A stretch of DNA of 64,000 nucleotides from Undaria pinnatifida (taxonomy: Eukaryota > Sar > Phaeophyceae > Laminariales > Alariaceae). Every line of letters starts with the position of its first letter. Positions within the stretch are counted from its first letter, which is position 1. Under the pieces are notes generated by a model. The model saw only the letters and a list, made by a program, of their open reading frames with translations. It was not told the DNA's origin and ran no database searches. The stretch is from contig JABAKD010000029.1 of assembly GCA_012845835.1 (NCBI GenBank), positions 8,501,380 through 8,565,379 of the forward strand, given 5' to 3'. Below, in pieces: positions 10,642-22,736 of this stretch. Position numbers and translations under genes: made by a program.

Positions 10642-12009
10642 ATAAGCCTACGATATGGCTGGACATGTGGAAAATTATTGACGAAATGGGAGTACTGCTG
10701 TGATAATGCGTGTGATGGCACCCAGGGGCGATCACTATCCGTCGCTATGTAAATCAATCACGTGAAATCGTTCATCCCTTTCTTAGATGTTAAGATACGG
10801 CCTCGAAAGGCCTGTAACCTGTAGTTATCTGAAGTGAGATAATTCGGCCGGTTTTCGTATGACAAGGTTGGCGTTTCCTATTCGAGATAGTCAAGAAATA
10901 GAACGGAGGCGTGCCTCCGTTCTCAGAAGTCATCCGAGGCTCTGGTGAAATCCAATTAGTGTTGTTGATCAACTTAAAAAAGGGGTTGCTTTGATTATTG
11001 CTTATTTGAAGAAAAAGTCGCGTAGTTAAGCATGTTGCTTATTTAAGCAAGTAGCGTGATTAACCAAGTTCACAGTAAATTGCATAGGTACGCATGCTTA
11101 TTTGCTTATTTGCAGTGAAATTTGCTTATTTCCAAAGAAGTGGAAGGCGTTCTCTTGCCGGGATCGGCACACGACGAACGTCCATAACACACAGCCCGCA
11201 AACAGCGAACCTGCGCACAGCCGTAGCACAGCACCGCACACAGCGAACAGACCACAGGACCGGACCACACAGCAGTCGTGCCTTCGGCGTTTGGGTTTCG
11301 TCGGTTCGTGTCATGAGTGGCGCCGGGCAGTGCAGCAGCGACGAGCGTCTCCGTATGCTGTCAGCCCGACGGTGGAATATTGGTACCACGAAGGAGGTTT
11401 CGTTTGTTTGTTGTAAGAGCCGTTTGTTGTAATAGAGACAGACAGATTCACGTGCTGGTTAGTGTTGCCCTCGAGCATCGAGCATCGAGCATTGAGCAGG
11501 AGATAGATGACGAACGACGAACAACTAAAATATATTAAATCGCTACAAATATAACATAAGTACAATACGCATCAGATATACGTACGAGGAAAAAAATAAG
11601 GGCAACCACGTGTGTCAGTACTATTACACGTAGTAAGTGAGTACATGAGCTCGCCAGCAGGGGGGGTGTTGCGAAAAAATATCAACCAAAATACGCATGC
11701 GTAGGAAAGACCCGACGCAATTAAAAAAATAAAGTAAAGCGAAGAAAGGAAAGAAAGGGAAAACTCCAACAGCAGATACTGGAGTCTGACAGACAAAGAC
11801 GTTGGGTACATACAGGGCATCATGTGCATAAAGGGCACTCAGGGAAGAACACAGCAAGGTGAAGAAGTCGGGGCGGCCTTACGCTAGCCACGTACGGCCA
11901 TAGGACGGCGCGCACGTCAGGAAGATGATTGCTAGACCCATACTTCAGTCTCTTGCGCAGGACGCCCCCGACCGCCCCCTCCTCCCCCCCCCCCATTCCC
12001 AACGGCCTC
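10642..12009. other. No supported gene; AT-rich GCTTATT-motif patch
   Basis: At about 10,985-11,130 the motif GCTTATT is repeated in both orientations. A matching patch sits at about 14,310-14,475. Motif clusters of this kind at both ends are a feature of some cut-and-paste transposons with subterminal repeats, so 10,985-14,475 may be one old element. No transposase was recognised. The rest of the stretch has no convincing exon. Confidence 0.35.
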
Positions 12010-12800
12010 GTAGTGGTGTCAACAGTGGGTAGTACGGCCGCGGCCTTCGAGTATCGCTCTGCAACTTTGCAGCTCTCCGCGTGATGCATTTTCCGCATGA
12101 ATGCCTCTACCCCCTCCTCGACCCGTCGTAACTATCTGCCGGCCTTCTGTGCAGCCGTTCGTCACACCCTTCGAACCCCATGCCGATTCCGCCATGTGTT
12201 CTTCTAGACACACCATCCAATCGTTCTCTTGCCTCTCGGAGTATAGCCTTCAACCTCAATCAGCTCCCCAAACATCACCCTCCGCGGCAGGCGCTCCTTC
12301 CCCAGATTTGCCACGAATCCCGCGAATAGTGACCTCTGATTCCGCACCGTCACCTCCATGCTCTCGGAATCTGTTTTGGCAGACGCGTTAGTGTACGAGA
12401 GGGTGTGATCGTCGCGCTTCCGTTTTCGTCAGCCGAGGTATATCCGGGTGCATGAAGTGGTGAACCTGCCGTAGCCTGTTCGTAGTCAAGCTTGTTCGGG
12501 CTCCACGTCACGCGTCCGTAGAGTAGCGTCTCGATCACCTCGGCCTCCAGCATCCGCACCTTCAGCGACAAGCGCGCACCCAGGCGGTCTCAGATTTCCA
12601 TCTTGTACCGCCGGAAGCACGCCCGATTTCTCGCATAGTCCGTACTTAAAAGTACTGACTGAAGCACTACGAGTGCTACTCTGCCACATACCCTCCCCTT
12701 CTCCTTTCGTAATGATTCCCACCAAATTTCTTCATATCTGCCTGCTGCACTGGCTGTTTGAGGCGTTGGGCGTGGATCCATCGACTTTGCGTAACTGCGT
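12010..12800 (-). pseudogene. LINE-type reverse transcriptase, C-terminal remnant
   Basis: Read on the minus strand from about 12,640 downward, frames broken by stops and shifts spell a conserved C-terminal tail found in many non-LTR retrotransposon polyproteins. The order is: YARNRACFRRYKMEI, a stop, DRLGARLSLKVRMLEAEV, ETLLYG-VTWSP, then RRSLFAG-like, ERLPRRVMFGELIE and a final RRVEEGVEAFMRKMH. The recognition rests on this order of motifs. The catalytic YADD region should lie upstream (higher coordinates), but I could not find it. At least one in-frame stop and several frame changes show that it is dead. Confidence 0.65.
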
Positions 12801-13732
12801 GAAATGTGAGTGAAATCAGCTATTTTGATTGCACATTATGCGTAATTACGCCTTGTACCGAGGGTTAAAAGTACACTGAGGAACAGCAGGGCAACCCATA
12901 CCGTTGAGTTCATTACAGTATGCTATAAAACGATGCATCTTGTGTTCTTCTTTGTCATTGATTGCGAGCGAGAGGTTGCTCGTTGATTCTGCGCAAACAC
13001 GGCTTGCCAAGTTGAGTATTGAACACTCATCCAGTCGAACTCACAGCTCTTGAATTGGAAACTAATTGAAAATGCGTCACGCGTCACGAAGCTTGCGAAG
13101 TGGGGTATCCACCATTCTACCGGTCGAACCCACAGCTGACATATTTGACGGAACTTACAAGAGAAATACTCCGGAGTATGTGTTAAGTTCTTCACCACAC
13201 AGCGTCCGCCTTCTCTCTTCGGCGAATCTAGTCCATGCCATTCGCCGTACCACGCCACCTCCCTGGTAGGCATGCTCGTACCGTACTCCATCCATAAACC
13301 AGTATACAATCGCCCTGTCTAGCTTTTGTATTTCGAAAGCGTGCGTAGTGTGTTCCACATTCCACGTAAACTGCAGTGTAGCCGACCTCCAAATTCCTTA
13401 GCTCCCCCAACTTTCTGCGCATACCAGGCACAACAACTAAGCATGCCGTCCGCCAACCCCGTTTCCTCTCCGGTAGGCATACTCGCACTGCCCTTCAACC
13501 TATCCGTGTACCCATCAAAGGATGGAAAACAAATGTGTTACCACTTGACTAACTTCAGTTTAACACGCTCCCGGAAAATCTTATTTCATTGGCTAGAACT
13601 ATGGAGGCACGAAACACGGTTGATACCACCCCAAAAACATGCCTACTATTAATAGCAGAGCTTTGAAATCACTCCAACACACAGGGTAGAATCACCTGTA
13701 CCCTCGGCCCTGTAGAACTAGTGATTCCGTCA

Positions 13733-14224
13733 CTAGGGTGCTCGAAATCGTCGCCTACAATAATGAACTGGAGAGTGCTCGGTCGCGCTACCCCCCCCCA
13801 ACCCTTGGTTGAAAAAGCTCACAACGGTGAGTTGTTGGAGGAAAGTCGGCCACTGCACTCTGTTGATCTCCTGGTCGAAGTAAGCAACGAACTCCAGACA
13901 TTCCGCCGGGTCGGGCCTCGCCACCACCTGCACAATGCCGTCGAAGTTCTCCCCAAACACCATTTCCTCGACGCCGATGAAAGAGGGCAGATAATGAGTC
14001 AATACCACGCTTGACAACAAGCCCCACGTGACGCTCGGCATACGGACCCCTGGCACGCGCGTCCCATGAGCCAACCCTTTGATGTCAGGGCTTCGCCACC
14101 AGCCCCGGGGTGTTCTTGCTGGAGACGACCAAGTTTTCGCGAGGCAGCCTTTGCACGGCTTTACAGCCCCCCAACGATGTTTCTTGGGGCTGTTTTGCGG
14201 ACGTGTACCACGTCTCCCATCCAT
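13733..14224 (-). CDS. Unrecognised 163-aa ORF
   Basis: An ATG at 14,224 opens 163 codons ending at 13,733. The N-terminal third is basic and Trp/Gly-rich. The middle is more protein-like, with TWGLLSSVVLTHYLPSF and then acidic/hydrophobic alternation up to about residue 135. I recognise no domain. It lies between the two GCTTATT-motif patches and downstream of the LINE remnant, so a transposon origin is plausible. It could also be an exon of a decayed gene. Confidence 0.25.
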   Translation of the reverse strand: MDGRRGTRPQNSPKKHRWGAVKPCKGCLAKTWSSPARTPRGWWRSPDIKGLAHGTRVPGVRMPSVTWGLLSSVVLTHYLPSFIGVEEMVFGENFDGIVQVVARPDPAECLEFVAYFDQEINRVQWPTFLQQLTVVSFFNQGLGGGSATEHSPVHYCRRRFRAP

Positions 14225-14309
14225 GTTGTTGGCGACGACGAGTAGGGCGGGCTGTGTCGTGCTGACGGAGGCTTGCAGCCGTGCCGCGACGCTGACGTAC
14301 GAGTCTAAC

Positions 14310-14475
14310 TAGCGCAACAATAAGCAAATACGCAGGATTAAAATTAACTAATTTTGGTTGCTGAGTTGAGCATGCTTATTTGCTTAAAAAGCTAATAATA
14401 AGCAAGACAAAGTTGGTTTGATTATGCTGATAATAAGCACGCCAAAAAAACTTTCAATTATTTATGCTTATTTTA
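14310..14475. repeat. AT-rich GCTTATT/AATAAGC motif patch
   Basis: Six or more copies of the heptamer GCTTATT occur in either orientation, in a locally AT-rich context that mirrors 10,985-11,130. It is a possible subterminal repeat region of one element. Confidence 0.5.
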
Positions 14476-14939
14476 GTTGATTACCAACACTAAATCTAGT
14501 AAAGCTACGTCTCTCCTGAGGCTAAGAAAGTGAGTATTCTCCGAGGACCTGCTCAATCGGCAGACCTGCAGGGAATACTCTGTCTCCTTCCCAATATCTT
14601 TACATAGATTTTCTTCTCACCCCGGTGCGATAGCTCCGATGGGTGCGATAACCCCGATGGGTGCGACGTTGAGTACTATTGCGGAGATCCGACGTTAGCC
14701 GGATGTTGAGGAATTAGTGGGGTATTAGTCTGCTTGACCACTTGCAAAACGTTAACCACTTGCTTACCCAAACTAAGATAAAAGCCTTGTAACACTCTCC
14801 CCCCCTGAAACGGCGGGATAGCAGGTCGGCCTGATACACGGGCGGACGAGTCAATATCCAAGCGGTTTCATTTCCTGGGTATACCGAGGAGAGTATGTTT
14901 CAAGTTCGACATGGGGAAAGTCGTAAAAGTTTATTATTG

Positions 14940-14985
14940 TGGATGGTGGGATTCGAACCCACGACCCAAAAACCCATGGTCTGTC
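14940..14985 (-). tRNA. tRNA 3'-half-like remnant (T-arm only)
   Basis: The minus strand reads GGTCGTGGGTTCGAATCCCACC, a canonical T-arm with the GGTTCGAATCC loop and a 5-bp stem, followed by ATCCAC. I found no matching acceptor 5' strand or D-arm upstream, so it is not a functional tRNA gene as it stands. It could be the tail of a tRNA-derived SINE or a decayed tRNA. Confidence 0.4.
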
Positions 14986-15204
14986 GACGACGCCATTTGT
15001 TAGGGAATTAGTGTGATGAACGCGGTAAGACGTATATACTTATAGATCGTAGAACTCAGATTACGCGTGTATACGGATGGATACCTCTAACGTCAGGCCT
15101 AGAAGAGCCTGCCCGTTGCCGATATCATTTGTGAGACCCCCCTGTTTTGGAGGGTGGGTGCTGAATCTAGTACAATATATTTTTGAACAAAATCAGGCCC
15201 CCAC

Positions 15205-15522
15205 GTCCTTAAAAACTCCGCCCTCCCCTCACCGGATATTCGACTTACAGGATTCACTTGATAAACTGATGCATTTCCTTCCACAGCTGTCAGATTTTGT
15301 CCCCCTCAGAAACGGGTTTTATAGTTTCCGCGCACAGACTGCCTAAAATCACCCTGTTGACCCTGATAGCTACACTGTAGCTGTAAGGGGAGTCGCCGAC
15401 CTATATCCTTAATGAGGACACACAACTCGTAATGCGCGCGATCGGAGTATCACACACAGCTTGCAAAGATGAGTTTCGACAGAATATTCGATCTCACAGC
15501 TGGAGTGTATTTTTATTTTTAT
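15205..15522 (+). repeat. Dispersed repeat, modules C and A
   Basis: Module C (about 15,205-15,345) contains CTGATGCATTTCCTTCCACA and GGGTTTTATAGTTTCCGCGC. Module A (about 15,346-15,522) contains ACCCTGTTGACCCTG, GGGGAGTCGCCGACCTATA, ACACACAGCTTGCAAAGATG and CGATCTCACAGCTGGAG. The same C-A order occurs at 46.1-46.8, 52.0-52.35 and 53.4-53.6 kb. It has no coding capacity. Confidence 0.85.
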
Positions 15523-16509
15523 AATATCCTGACGGGATCTTCCGTCGTGCACCTATCTGAATATCAGGGCACGGAACCAAGACCGAGAGGCGAGGCATGT
15601 AGGGACGATAGCCTCCATGACCCATCTTGGTTAGACTGAGCTCTAGCACCTCTCCTTGCTAAACGATCTGAAGAAAACGCTCGGCTACACCGGCCGTAAC
15701 GATGGCGACAAGGGACCAAGGCTTCAGGGATCTTCCGCCTCGACATATTCGCGATTTCGGCCGTTCTAGGATAGAGGACCTTTTCACGTTGGTGGGGTAT
15801 TGGTCCGTTTGACCACCTGCAAAAGGTTAACAAAAGGTTAACCACTTGCTTATCCACACTAAGCCTTATAACAAGGATGGATCATAAAACAAGAAAGGGG
15901 GCGAAAAAGAAAAAATTCACCCACCTTTGTTTCATTGCGATTGTCCCGAGTTTATTTTGCTGGATGGTCTTACCGGGTATATAGAGCCCCAATCAAACAA
16001 CACAGTCGTAGCGTAGGAGAGCTCGCCTGAAGGGTGGCGATTCCTTGTTTGTGTGCTCTCGTCCTGTTAACAGTGGCTCTCCCCGGTGCGATAACTCCGA
16101 TAAGTGCGATATTGAACAAGCACCGCAAAGCCTTTTCCCTTTGTGCCATTTTCGTGATTTGGACCATTCAGCGAGCATCACGATAACGTGTAGCAGCTTG
16201 GTGACGAACAGTGAGTGCTGACCGGCGGAGTCAAATGCAAGTTTTGTATACAATAGCCAAGGACGAAAAACGATCGGCCCCCTGCTGAGAATGGTGTTTC
16301 AGTTTGTCTTCCAGCTTCTTGTTGGTTTTGTTTCCCCTGTGTCATTTTACATCCTTCAACGAACACGGTAGTGCCTTCTGGTTATACGTTGCGGAATGCT
16401 TGTGTGTTTCGCGCTTGGTTGAGAGTGCATGGTGGTTTGTAACGGTATACGATTAACGGATTGAAAAAAAAAAACTTGGAGACTTCAAAGGGACAAAATG
16501 GAAAACGAA

Positions 16510-16745
16510 AATCGGCGATTACGGCAACAGCTACGGCAACGGACCGGCTACCGCTGACTGGAGATGATAAAAGTGGTGTCCGAACGACAACCAACGCAGA
16601 GGCTCGTCGTACGAGACGGGCGCAGCGTGGTCATACCCGTACTGCTGCGCGGTCACCCTGTAGTGGCAGACGCTTGAAAATATCCTCATCAATCGTCGTT
16701 TTTTTTTTTTGTCGCTTAAGGCACACGGGCCCCAAAAGGGCTAAT
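16510..16745 (+). repeat. Repeat family G, copy 1
   Basis: Diverged copy of about 47,225-47,440 in the same orientation. Shared landmarks are GGTGTCCGAACGACAACCAA (first copy), ACGAGACGGGCGCAGC, AGACGCTTGAAAA and a poly-T run followed by a CACGGGCC segment. No open frame is shared. Confidence 0.65.
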
Positions 16746-16979
16746 CAAAACTCTCGACTCGCTTCTACACATGCACGGCGATGTCAGGTCACAAAAATGA
16801 TTGCCCCGCGATGATACCGCGATTACCCTGTGAAGACCATCGCGAGTACTCGTCTACCCGTTACGACTGAAAACGCGACCCGCAGCCATCCGTGACGACT
16901 GAAAACGTGACCCGCAGCCACCCGTGGCAGCACGCAACCGCCGTATGACCCACCCTTAGTGGGTTTTTATCGGGGTTGT

Positions 16980-17300
16980 CGCACCCTATCGCACCAGGTG
17001 CGATGACTCCAATAGCGGTGCGAAAATCGAATGACATATTTTCGATCTTGTTTGTTGTTTCGCACCCCGGTGCCAAGAATCCGATTTGAGCGATAACCCC
17101 TATGGGTGCCATCACAGACACATTATTACAGTATACCCCGGGTGTATTCGAACAAAATGGGGAACCTTCATCTTCGTAGCGGGGCGCGCCAGGTACGCCG
17201 GCTAAACGCCCGAATTTTCGTTTTGGCGCCTCCACCTCACGCGCACGGTGTGTGGGCAGCACGCCAAACCTTTTTTTATGTCCTTCGACAACCCGAAAAA
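16980..17300 (+). repeat. GGTGCGAT motif cluster and a diverged solo copy of the 9.2-kb element arm
   Basis: At 16,980-17,110 the phrase GGTGCGAT followed by an ACTCC- or CCCC-type spacer recurs, as it also does at 14,625-14,670 and 16,080-16,110. From 17,131 to 17,300 the sequence parallels the inverted arm at 9,205-9,396 (CGGGTGTATTCGAACAAAAT, then GCGGGGCGCGCC and CCAAACCTTTTTTT), with substitutions. Confidence 0.6.
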
Positions 17301-17400
17301 AGGTAAAAAACGAGCGCTCTAAAAGTCCTCTCCACAGACCATCCCATTTTTTTCACTAACTGCCGGGGTATACCCCCTTCTATAGTCCCCTTCTCACCGG

Positions 17401-17425
17401 TTGTTGTTGTTGTTGTTGTTGTTGC

Positions 17426-17515
<90 letters not shown>

Positions 17516-17530
17516 CGTTGTTGCTGTTGC

Positions 17531-17572
<42 letters not shown>

Positions 17573-17577
17573 CGTCT
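17401..17577 (+). repeat. (GTT)n microsatellite
   Basis: About 175 bp of near-pure GTT with rare GTC and GCT interruptions. Long poly-Leu, poly-Val or poly-Thr frames across it are artefacts of the repeat. Confidence 0.98.
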
Positions 17578-18114
17578 TCACATTAAACCGTTCTTTCTAC
17601 CCAACGACATGAGTACACCCAGAGCCCGTACCGATTCGTCCTAGAGAGATACAAAAAAAAAAAAAACTGTGGTCACAGACGACTGTGAAACAGAGTAAAC
17701 CAAACTGTCGCAATCCATCAAGGTAAAGCAAGTCAAGTGCTAGCGTACCGGGTGCGAGATCACAAAAAAACATGCCAGACCATAAAAAAAGAGACAAAAA
17801 AGGGGAAAAAAAAGAAGAAAAAAAAAGAAAAGAGAAAAGAAAACAAGGCAAAACAAACGACAGGCGTTCTGAAAAATGTGATGCAAGAAGATCGGAAAGG
17901 AAAGGAAAGGCTGCAATTGCCAGAGGAACACCATACGTGCTGAAGAGGAACAGATACAAAATGCACGGGCAAAACAACACAAAGAAGATAACTGCTGTTG
18001 CACGGACAAAAACAGTGGTGGTGTAAAAATATACGGTTCGTGAACACCGTTGGCGACATGAGGAACGTCGTTGTTGAGCCTCTCAGGACGAACTAGGCAG
18101 AAGATGCTCTTGTT

Positions 18115-21100
18115 CTATGCGGCGGTTCTGCCTAAAGCATCGCAAAGCTGGCCATGGCAGAAGACACGGTCGCGTAGGTCAACCTCTACCTTGGATTTTT
18201 TTTTACCTGCGATTTTAAACATCGCAACATGCTCGGAGAGGAAAGTGTTGTCGATGAAAGGTGATGCCTCTGGCGCCGACCTTATTAACTTCGAAGGCGA
18301 TTCGGGGAACTTTATTGAGGGCAGAACCAAAGGCAATGACTTCAACGTCGACTATGTGCACCGAAACAGCCCTAGCACTATCTTTACGGTCGTTGACAAC
18401 GCCGGAGTCGAAGTTGACACTGCGAATGAAGATGACGATGCCGCCAATCTTGGATATTGGGTTTGTGAGGAGGAACGCCGGGGACGTCAACAGCCTCGAG
18501 GTATTCTGCGGCGGTGACGTCAGCGACGTTATCAGGATTGTCTCTGATCAAGTGATTCGGACTAAGTTGAGAAGGCAACGCGTTGGGCAACAGATGAAGA
18601 AGAACGCGGTCGTGTTCATCTTACCAGCGCTGACGTTGGTAGGTGCTCAAATCTCTCGGTCGGCGAAAAGAGTGGGGTCGCCAGCAATGAGGTCTGGATG
18701 CACGAAAATATCGATGAGTTTTTTTTTTCGAAGTCTGTGACACCCCGGACTGTACAGGTGGACGGGGCAGCGGTGCGTTCGTCGACGGAAGCGTGTTGTA
18801 GGAGGTATAACGTTAGGCTGGTCAGGAAGTGTATCGGGCGCGATTTTACCCTCGCCAATAGCGTGTACGGTGTCAGAGAGAAAGGTTTGTCGAGGCGGTC
18901 ACGCATGGACTGAACGAGGCGAAAGCGTTGAACATATTTCCACAGGTAAGACGAAACGTAAGCGGCCTCTCAAACGTCGGTTGGTGTCCCGAAGGGGCTA
19001 ACGGGTCCAACTTGGCGCCAATCGCCTGAGAAGAGGACGGTAGCCCCACCGCAAGGGGCGGTTACGTCGGCGCAAGTCTCTCGAGGGTGAGATCAAGAGC
19101 TTCGGGAGAAAGTTTATGGCTCGTAGGGATTTCGTCCCAGATGATAACGTCAGCCCGGCGTTGCACTTGCGCACGTTCACCTTCTGCTTTGACGTTACGT
19201 GTAGAACCTTCAATGAGGCTGTCGCCAAACGGGAATTTTGAAGGAAGAATGAGCAGTGAGACCTCTCCAGGCAAGAGCAAAGCAGCAATGCCGGTTGACG
19301 CAGCGCGAATAACTAGTTTTGCCACTGGCTCGAAGGTGAGCAGATATAGCACACATAGTGCACGTTGTACGTGAACCAGCGGGAGCATCGATCATGAAAA
19401 CACCACCTTTTTTAGTTTTAATGTGGAGGAGTCCACGGCGTCGAAAACGAGCCTCTGTTCAGCGTTTAATTTTGGGGATGAGGTCATCAGCTTGCGTTTG
19501 CATGTCATCTCTGTCAAAGGCATTGGGTGCTCTTGTCATAGTCTTGAGTTGTCATGGTGAACGGGAGGAAACCCAACGGAACGAGTAGTTTTGCCGTGCT
19601 TGCTAAGTTTATTGCCGATATGAAGTAAAGCGCTATCTTTGGCGGTCGAGGGAGACATAGTAGTATGAAAGTCGGAGCTAGGGCATCACAATGGGAGTCC
19701 CTTAAGGCTGAAGGTGGAGCGCCTGCAATTTGAGGGTAACCACTAGTAACAGGGTCCTGAGCTCACGCGGAGTGGGAGAAGGGGGCGGTGGCTTCTCGGA
19801 GCGTTGGGTGTTACTCTTGTTCGTCTTGGACTAAGCCTCGTTGGCGACCTGCTTCGTTGTCAGTGTCGTAAGTAACTCCGTTGACTGTTGTTATATCTTC
19901 CCTCAACCGGAAGGAGGGGTGTGATGAACCAGTAACCGAAGATATCGAGCGTTTTCGGCATCAGTTTTTTGAAGAAGTCCATTCTGCAAACACATGGAAC
20001 CGATTTTCGGTAAACGTTGTTGTAAAGGCCCTGTAGGTATGGCGTTATTGCCATGGGGAACTCCGTTGGAGACTGAACGAACTGTCAGACCCGCTGTCAT
20101 CAGAATCATCATAGCAAGTATTTTGTCGATTAGAGGTGCGTCTTTTTGGGTTGCACGGTGTAGGTTTTGAAGTAGTCGAGAGAGGTCAAGTCGTCAAAGT
20201 CGGGTCCTGATGGCCGACCAAAGCACTTCATGGGGTCAGAACCGGACTTGATGTCTTTAGCACGTCTTTGCTCCACAGTATCGGCTTATCCATGAACCAC
20301 AACGTGTGCGCCCTCGAGGCAGACAAAGATCGACATGCGTGGGGGGTGCGGTGTTGCAACTCGAACCCGAAAACTCTCCACATAGCTTCAGAGCTAACAG
20401 TAGAATGTATCTCTGATGCTTTTATTGCAGGCCTCAATTTCGTTTCATTCGAGAAGGATTTTGGCTTGTCCATATCGCGTCCCTTGAAACAGTATTTGTA
20501 GAGGTAAGCAACAACAGCTTTAGCAGTAACTAAATCGCAAAAAAAGTGGCGTCAAAATTCATAATGAGGTAACGGGTTGTAGGGCACGACCCAACGATTG
20601 TCTACTTTGCTTTCAACGGTTAACCTTTCACCGTTTTTTTTTTCTTAATGGTTGCCTCGTCGCCGTTGTTGAGGCGCCTGTACTCAGCACGACCAGTGGT
20701 AAGAGATGGTTGTTATGTGCTCACGAAAAGGCTGCGGATAATGCTTGGCGTAGATTTTTCGTTGTTGGATTTTTTACGGGTAGTCTTGCGAGGTGCGTTG
20801 GGATTGAACTCACCACACTGTTGATGAATCATGTGCCCACTTTCACTCTTTCGCGTAGTTTGCCGTTTGCATTGCGCTCGTCCGGTATATTTGCCCGTAT
20901 CCGTTTGTCGACTTCATACCTAGCCTCCGGACTTAATTAAACCGTTTGAACTCAACAACAATATGAGCGTGCACTAGCCCTCTCTTTAGGATTTCGATAG
21001 CGATAAGATAGTATTCTGCCTTACCAAAAGTATTTCGTGTCAAGTCGCGCATGAGTTCTTTCAGCTATCTTTTGAAGACACGATTGCACAAGTCGGGACG

Positions 21101-21200
21101 ATCGAGAGCGCTTTGCCCAGGTAGTAAGTTCACATGCATCTCGGGCCGGTTGCTGTTGCGCGTTATGGTTACCATTGGGTGCGGTTTACCTTTCCCCGCC
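18115..21200 (-). pseudogene. Helitron Rep/helicase pseudogene
   Basis: Read on the minus strand from high to low coordinates, motifs of a Helitron protein appear in the canonical order. HVNLLPGQSALDRPD (about 21.1 kb) leads to the HUH-nuclease core GLVHAHIVVEF (about 20.95 kb), where H-A-H is the metal-binding pair. VDNRWVVPYNPLPHYEF and YLYKYCFKGRDM follow (20.5-20.6 kb), then EIHSTVSSEAMWRVFGFELQ (about 20.4 kb). The Pif1-type helicase comes next: a decayed P-loop (IDAPAGSR, about 19.4 kb), AASTGIAALLLPG, Walker B VIIWDEIP (about 19.13 kb), SGDWRQVGP (19.0 kb), SSYLWKYVQRFRLVQSMRD, GVPPHKPNI (18.45 kb), FPLRACCDV and VFCHGQLCDALGRT at the C-terminus (18.13 kb). In-frame stops and frame changes occur in both halves, so it is dead. 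The Helitron ends were not found. Confidence 0.85.
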
Positions 21201-22736
21201 ACAACGCTCGTGACGTCGATCTGCTTCATTTTCCGGTTGGCTGGAGATGCATGGAAACAAGTGGGCAGTCTCTTGTCTGTCGGAGCACCGCGTACAGTAT
21301 TGCAAATTGCGTTTGTGTGAGGTTATTCTTCGTTGACAAGAAATGTAATGTAGGACGTTGTCCTCTTGGCCTGAGTACGCATTGCAAGCCCACTCTTGGG
21401 CTACTACAGGTTATGTGTGAAAGACGCTTTCGCGAGGAAGTCTTTGACGGGTGTAAGCCCAGATCCTAACAGGTTTATCGGCCGTAATAGATAGTGCTTG
21501 AGGTTTCTTTTACTTGAGGGCTTTCTTAGCAAGAACCTGGACCCCAACCAGGTTCTCCGTGGGAAAACACCATAGGACTTACATCTTACATAGGATTCCT
21601 TAGGGCTACAAAAATCTAGGGCGATCACAAACATCGCTACGGCCAGAGCGAGGACAAGTGTAGACGGAAGATGACGGAGAACTTAACTTCAACAACGAGC
21701 AACTACAAAAAACGGATCCCGACGCACGCTCAAGCTGAACACACGCAAGTAACCTTATATTTTGAAAAGCCCTGATGAGAAACACCCAAGGCAGAATGTA
21801 GAATAGACAAGTGTCCTTTCGCTACAATAGCTACAGGGCGGAAGGAAGAAGCGGGAAAAACATTCAAACGATGGCAGATGTGTCAAGGAAAAGAAGAGAG
21901 CAAAGCTGTGCTGGAGAAAGCGTAGGAAACACGAAACTGGAGAAAAAAAAACACAGAAGAACGTTGCAGCGCAAACGAAACAGCCCGAAAGCCTACCTAT
22001 GCCAACAAACTCGAGGGGCACAGACGAGAGACAGCGAGACCTAATCAGAGTCGGTATTGAGAAGGTCGACAGAGACGGCGTTGCGCTTATTAATAGTAGT
22101 GTTCTTCTCGAGCTCGAGCTTGGCCTTTGCTCCGAACCTGGCGTGGCGCTCGTCACCTGTACATTTTCAACCTCGGAAAGCAAGAGTTTCCTGGAGGTCT
22201 TGGCGCAAAATTATTGCAAGAGGGAGACTTGCACTGTTCGATGAGGATGTGACCGTCCTTTGACAGCTTGCTTGCAATAAACGCAAGATTTTACCGACCT
22301 GCGGAAGAAGTAAAAATTGAGGCAGAAATACAATGGACACAGACGTACGGCATGAGTTAGAAAAAACGGCGTAATATAAAGCTGCTCTACACGTCATAGC
22401 ATAACGACTTGTTGATCAATAAAGCCCATGCCCCCTGCTCGTCCTCAGTTGACCTCCTTGCTTCCTTCGCCTACAGCACACTCCAACGCCGACTGCTGGA
22501 GCTGTCTCAAGGAAGTTGTGCCAGGCTGTCCCACCGACTCTGCCGTCGCCGTGTCCGCTGGCTTTGTACCTCACGAGCTCAAACTATGTTGTCGACGCAG
22601 CGTATCAAACAGTTGCATGGCGAGGGTGAACACCCGCGAAAACCGAGTTGGCACAAAGCTTTTGATTCTAAAAACATGTGCGGTAGCCACTGGTAGCCAC
22701 TGGCATCCTCACGATAAAATTTTCCCCCCTACCAAT
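21201..22736. other. No supported gene
   Basis: The first part (to about 21,640) may contain the decayed N-terminus of the Helitron protein. From 21,640 to 22,736 open frames are short and none chains with splice sites. I saw no repeat family from elsewhere in the window. Confidence 0.35.

Noticed and set aside
14940-14985. Retrotransposon primer-binding site complementary to a tRNA
   Set aside because: The match covers the T-arm rather than starting at the acceptor stem next to TGG, and no long terminal repeat abuts it.
17276-17586. Poly-Thr and poly-Leu frames
   Set aside because: Translation of the GTT microsatellite.
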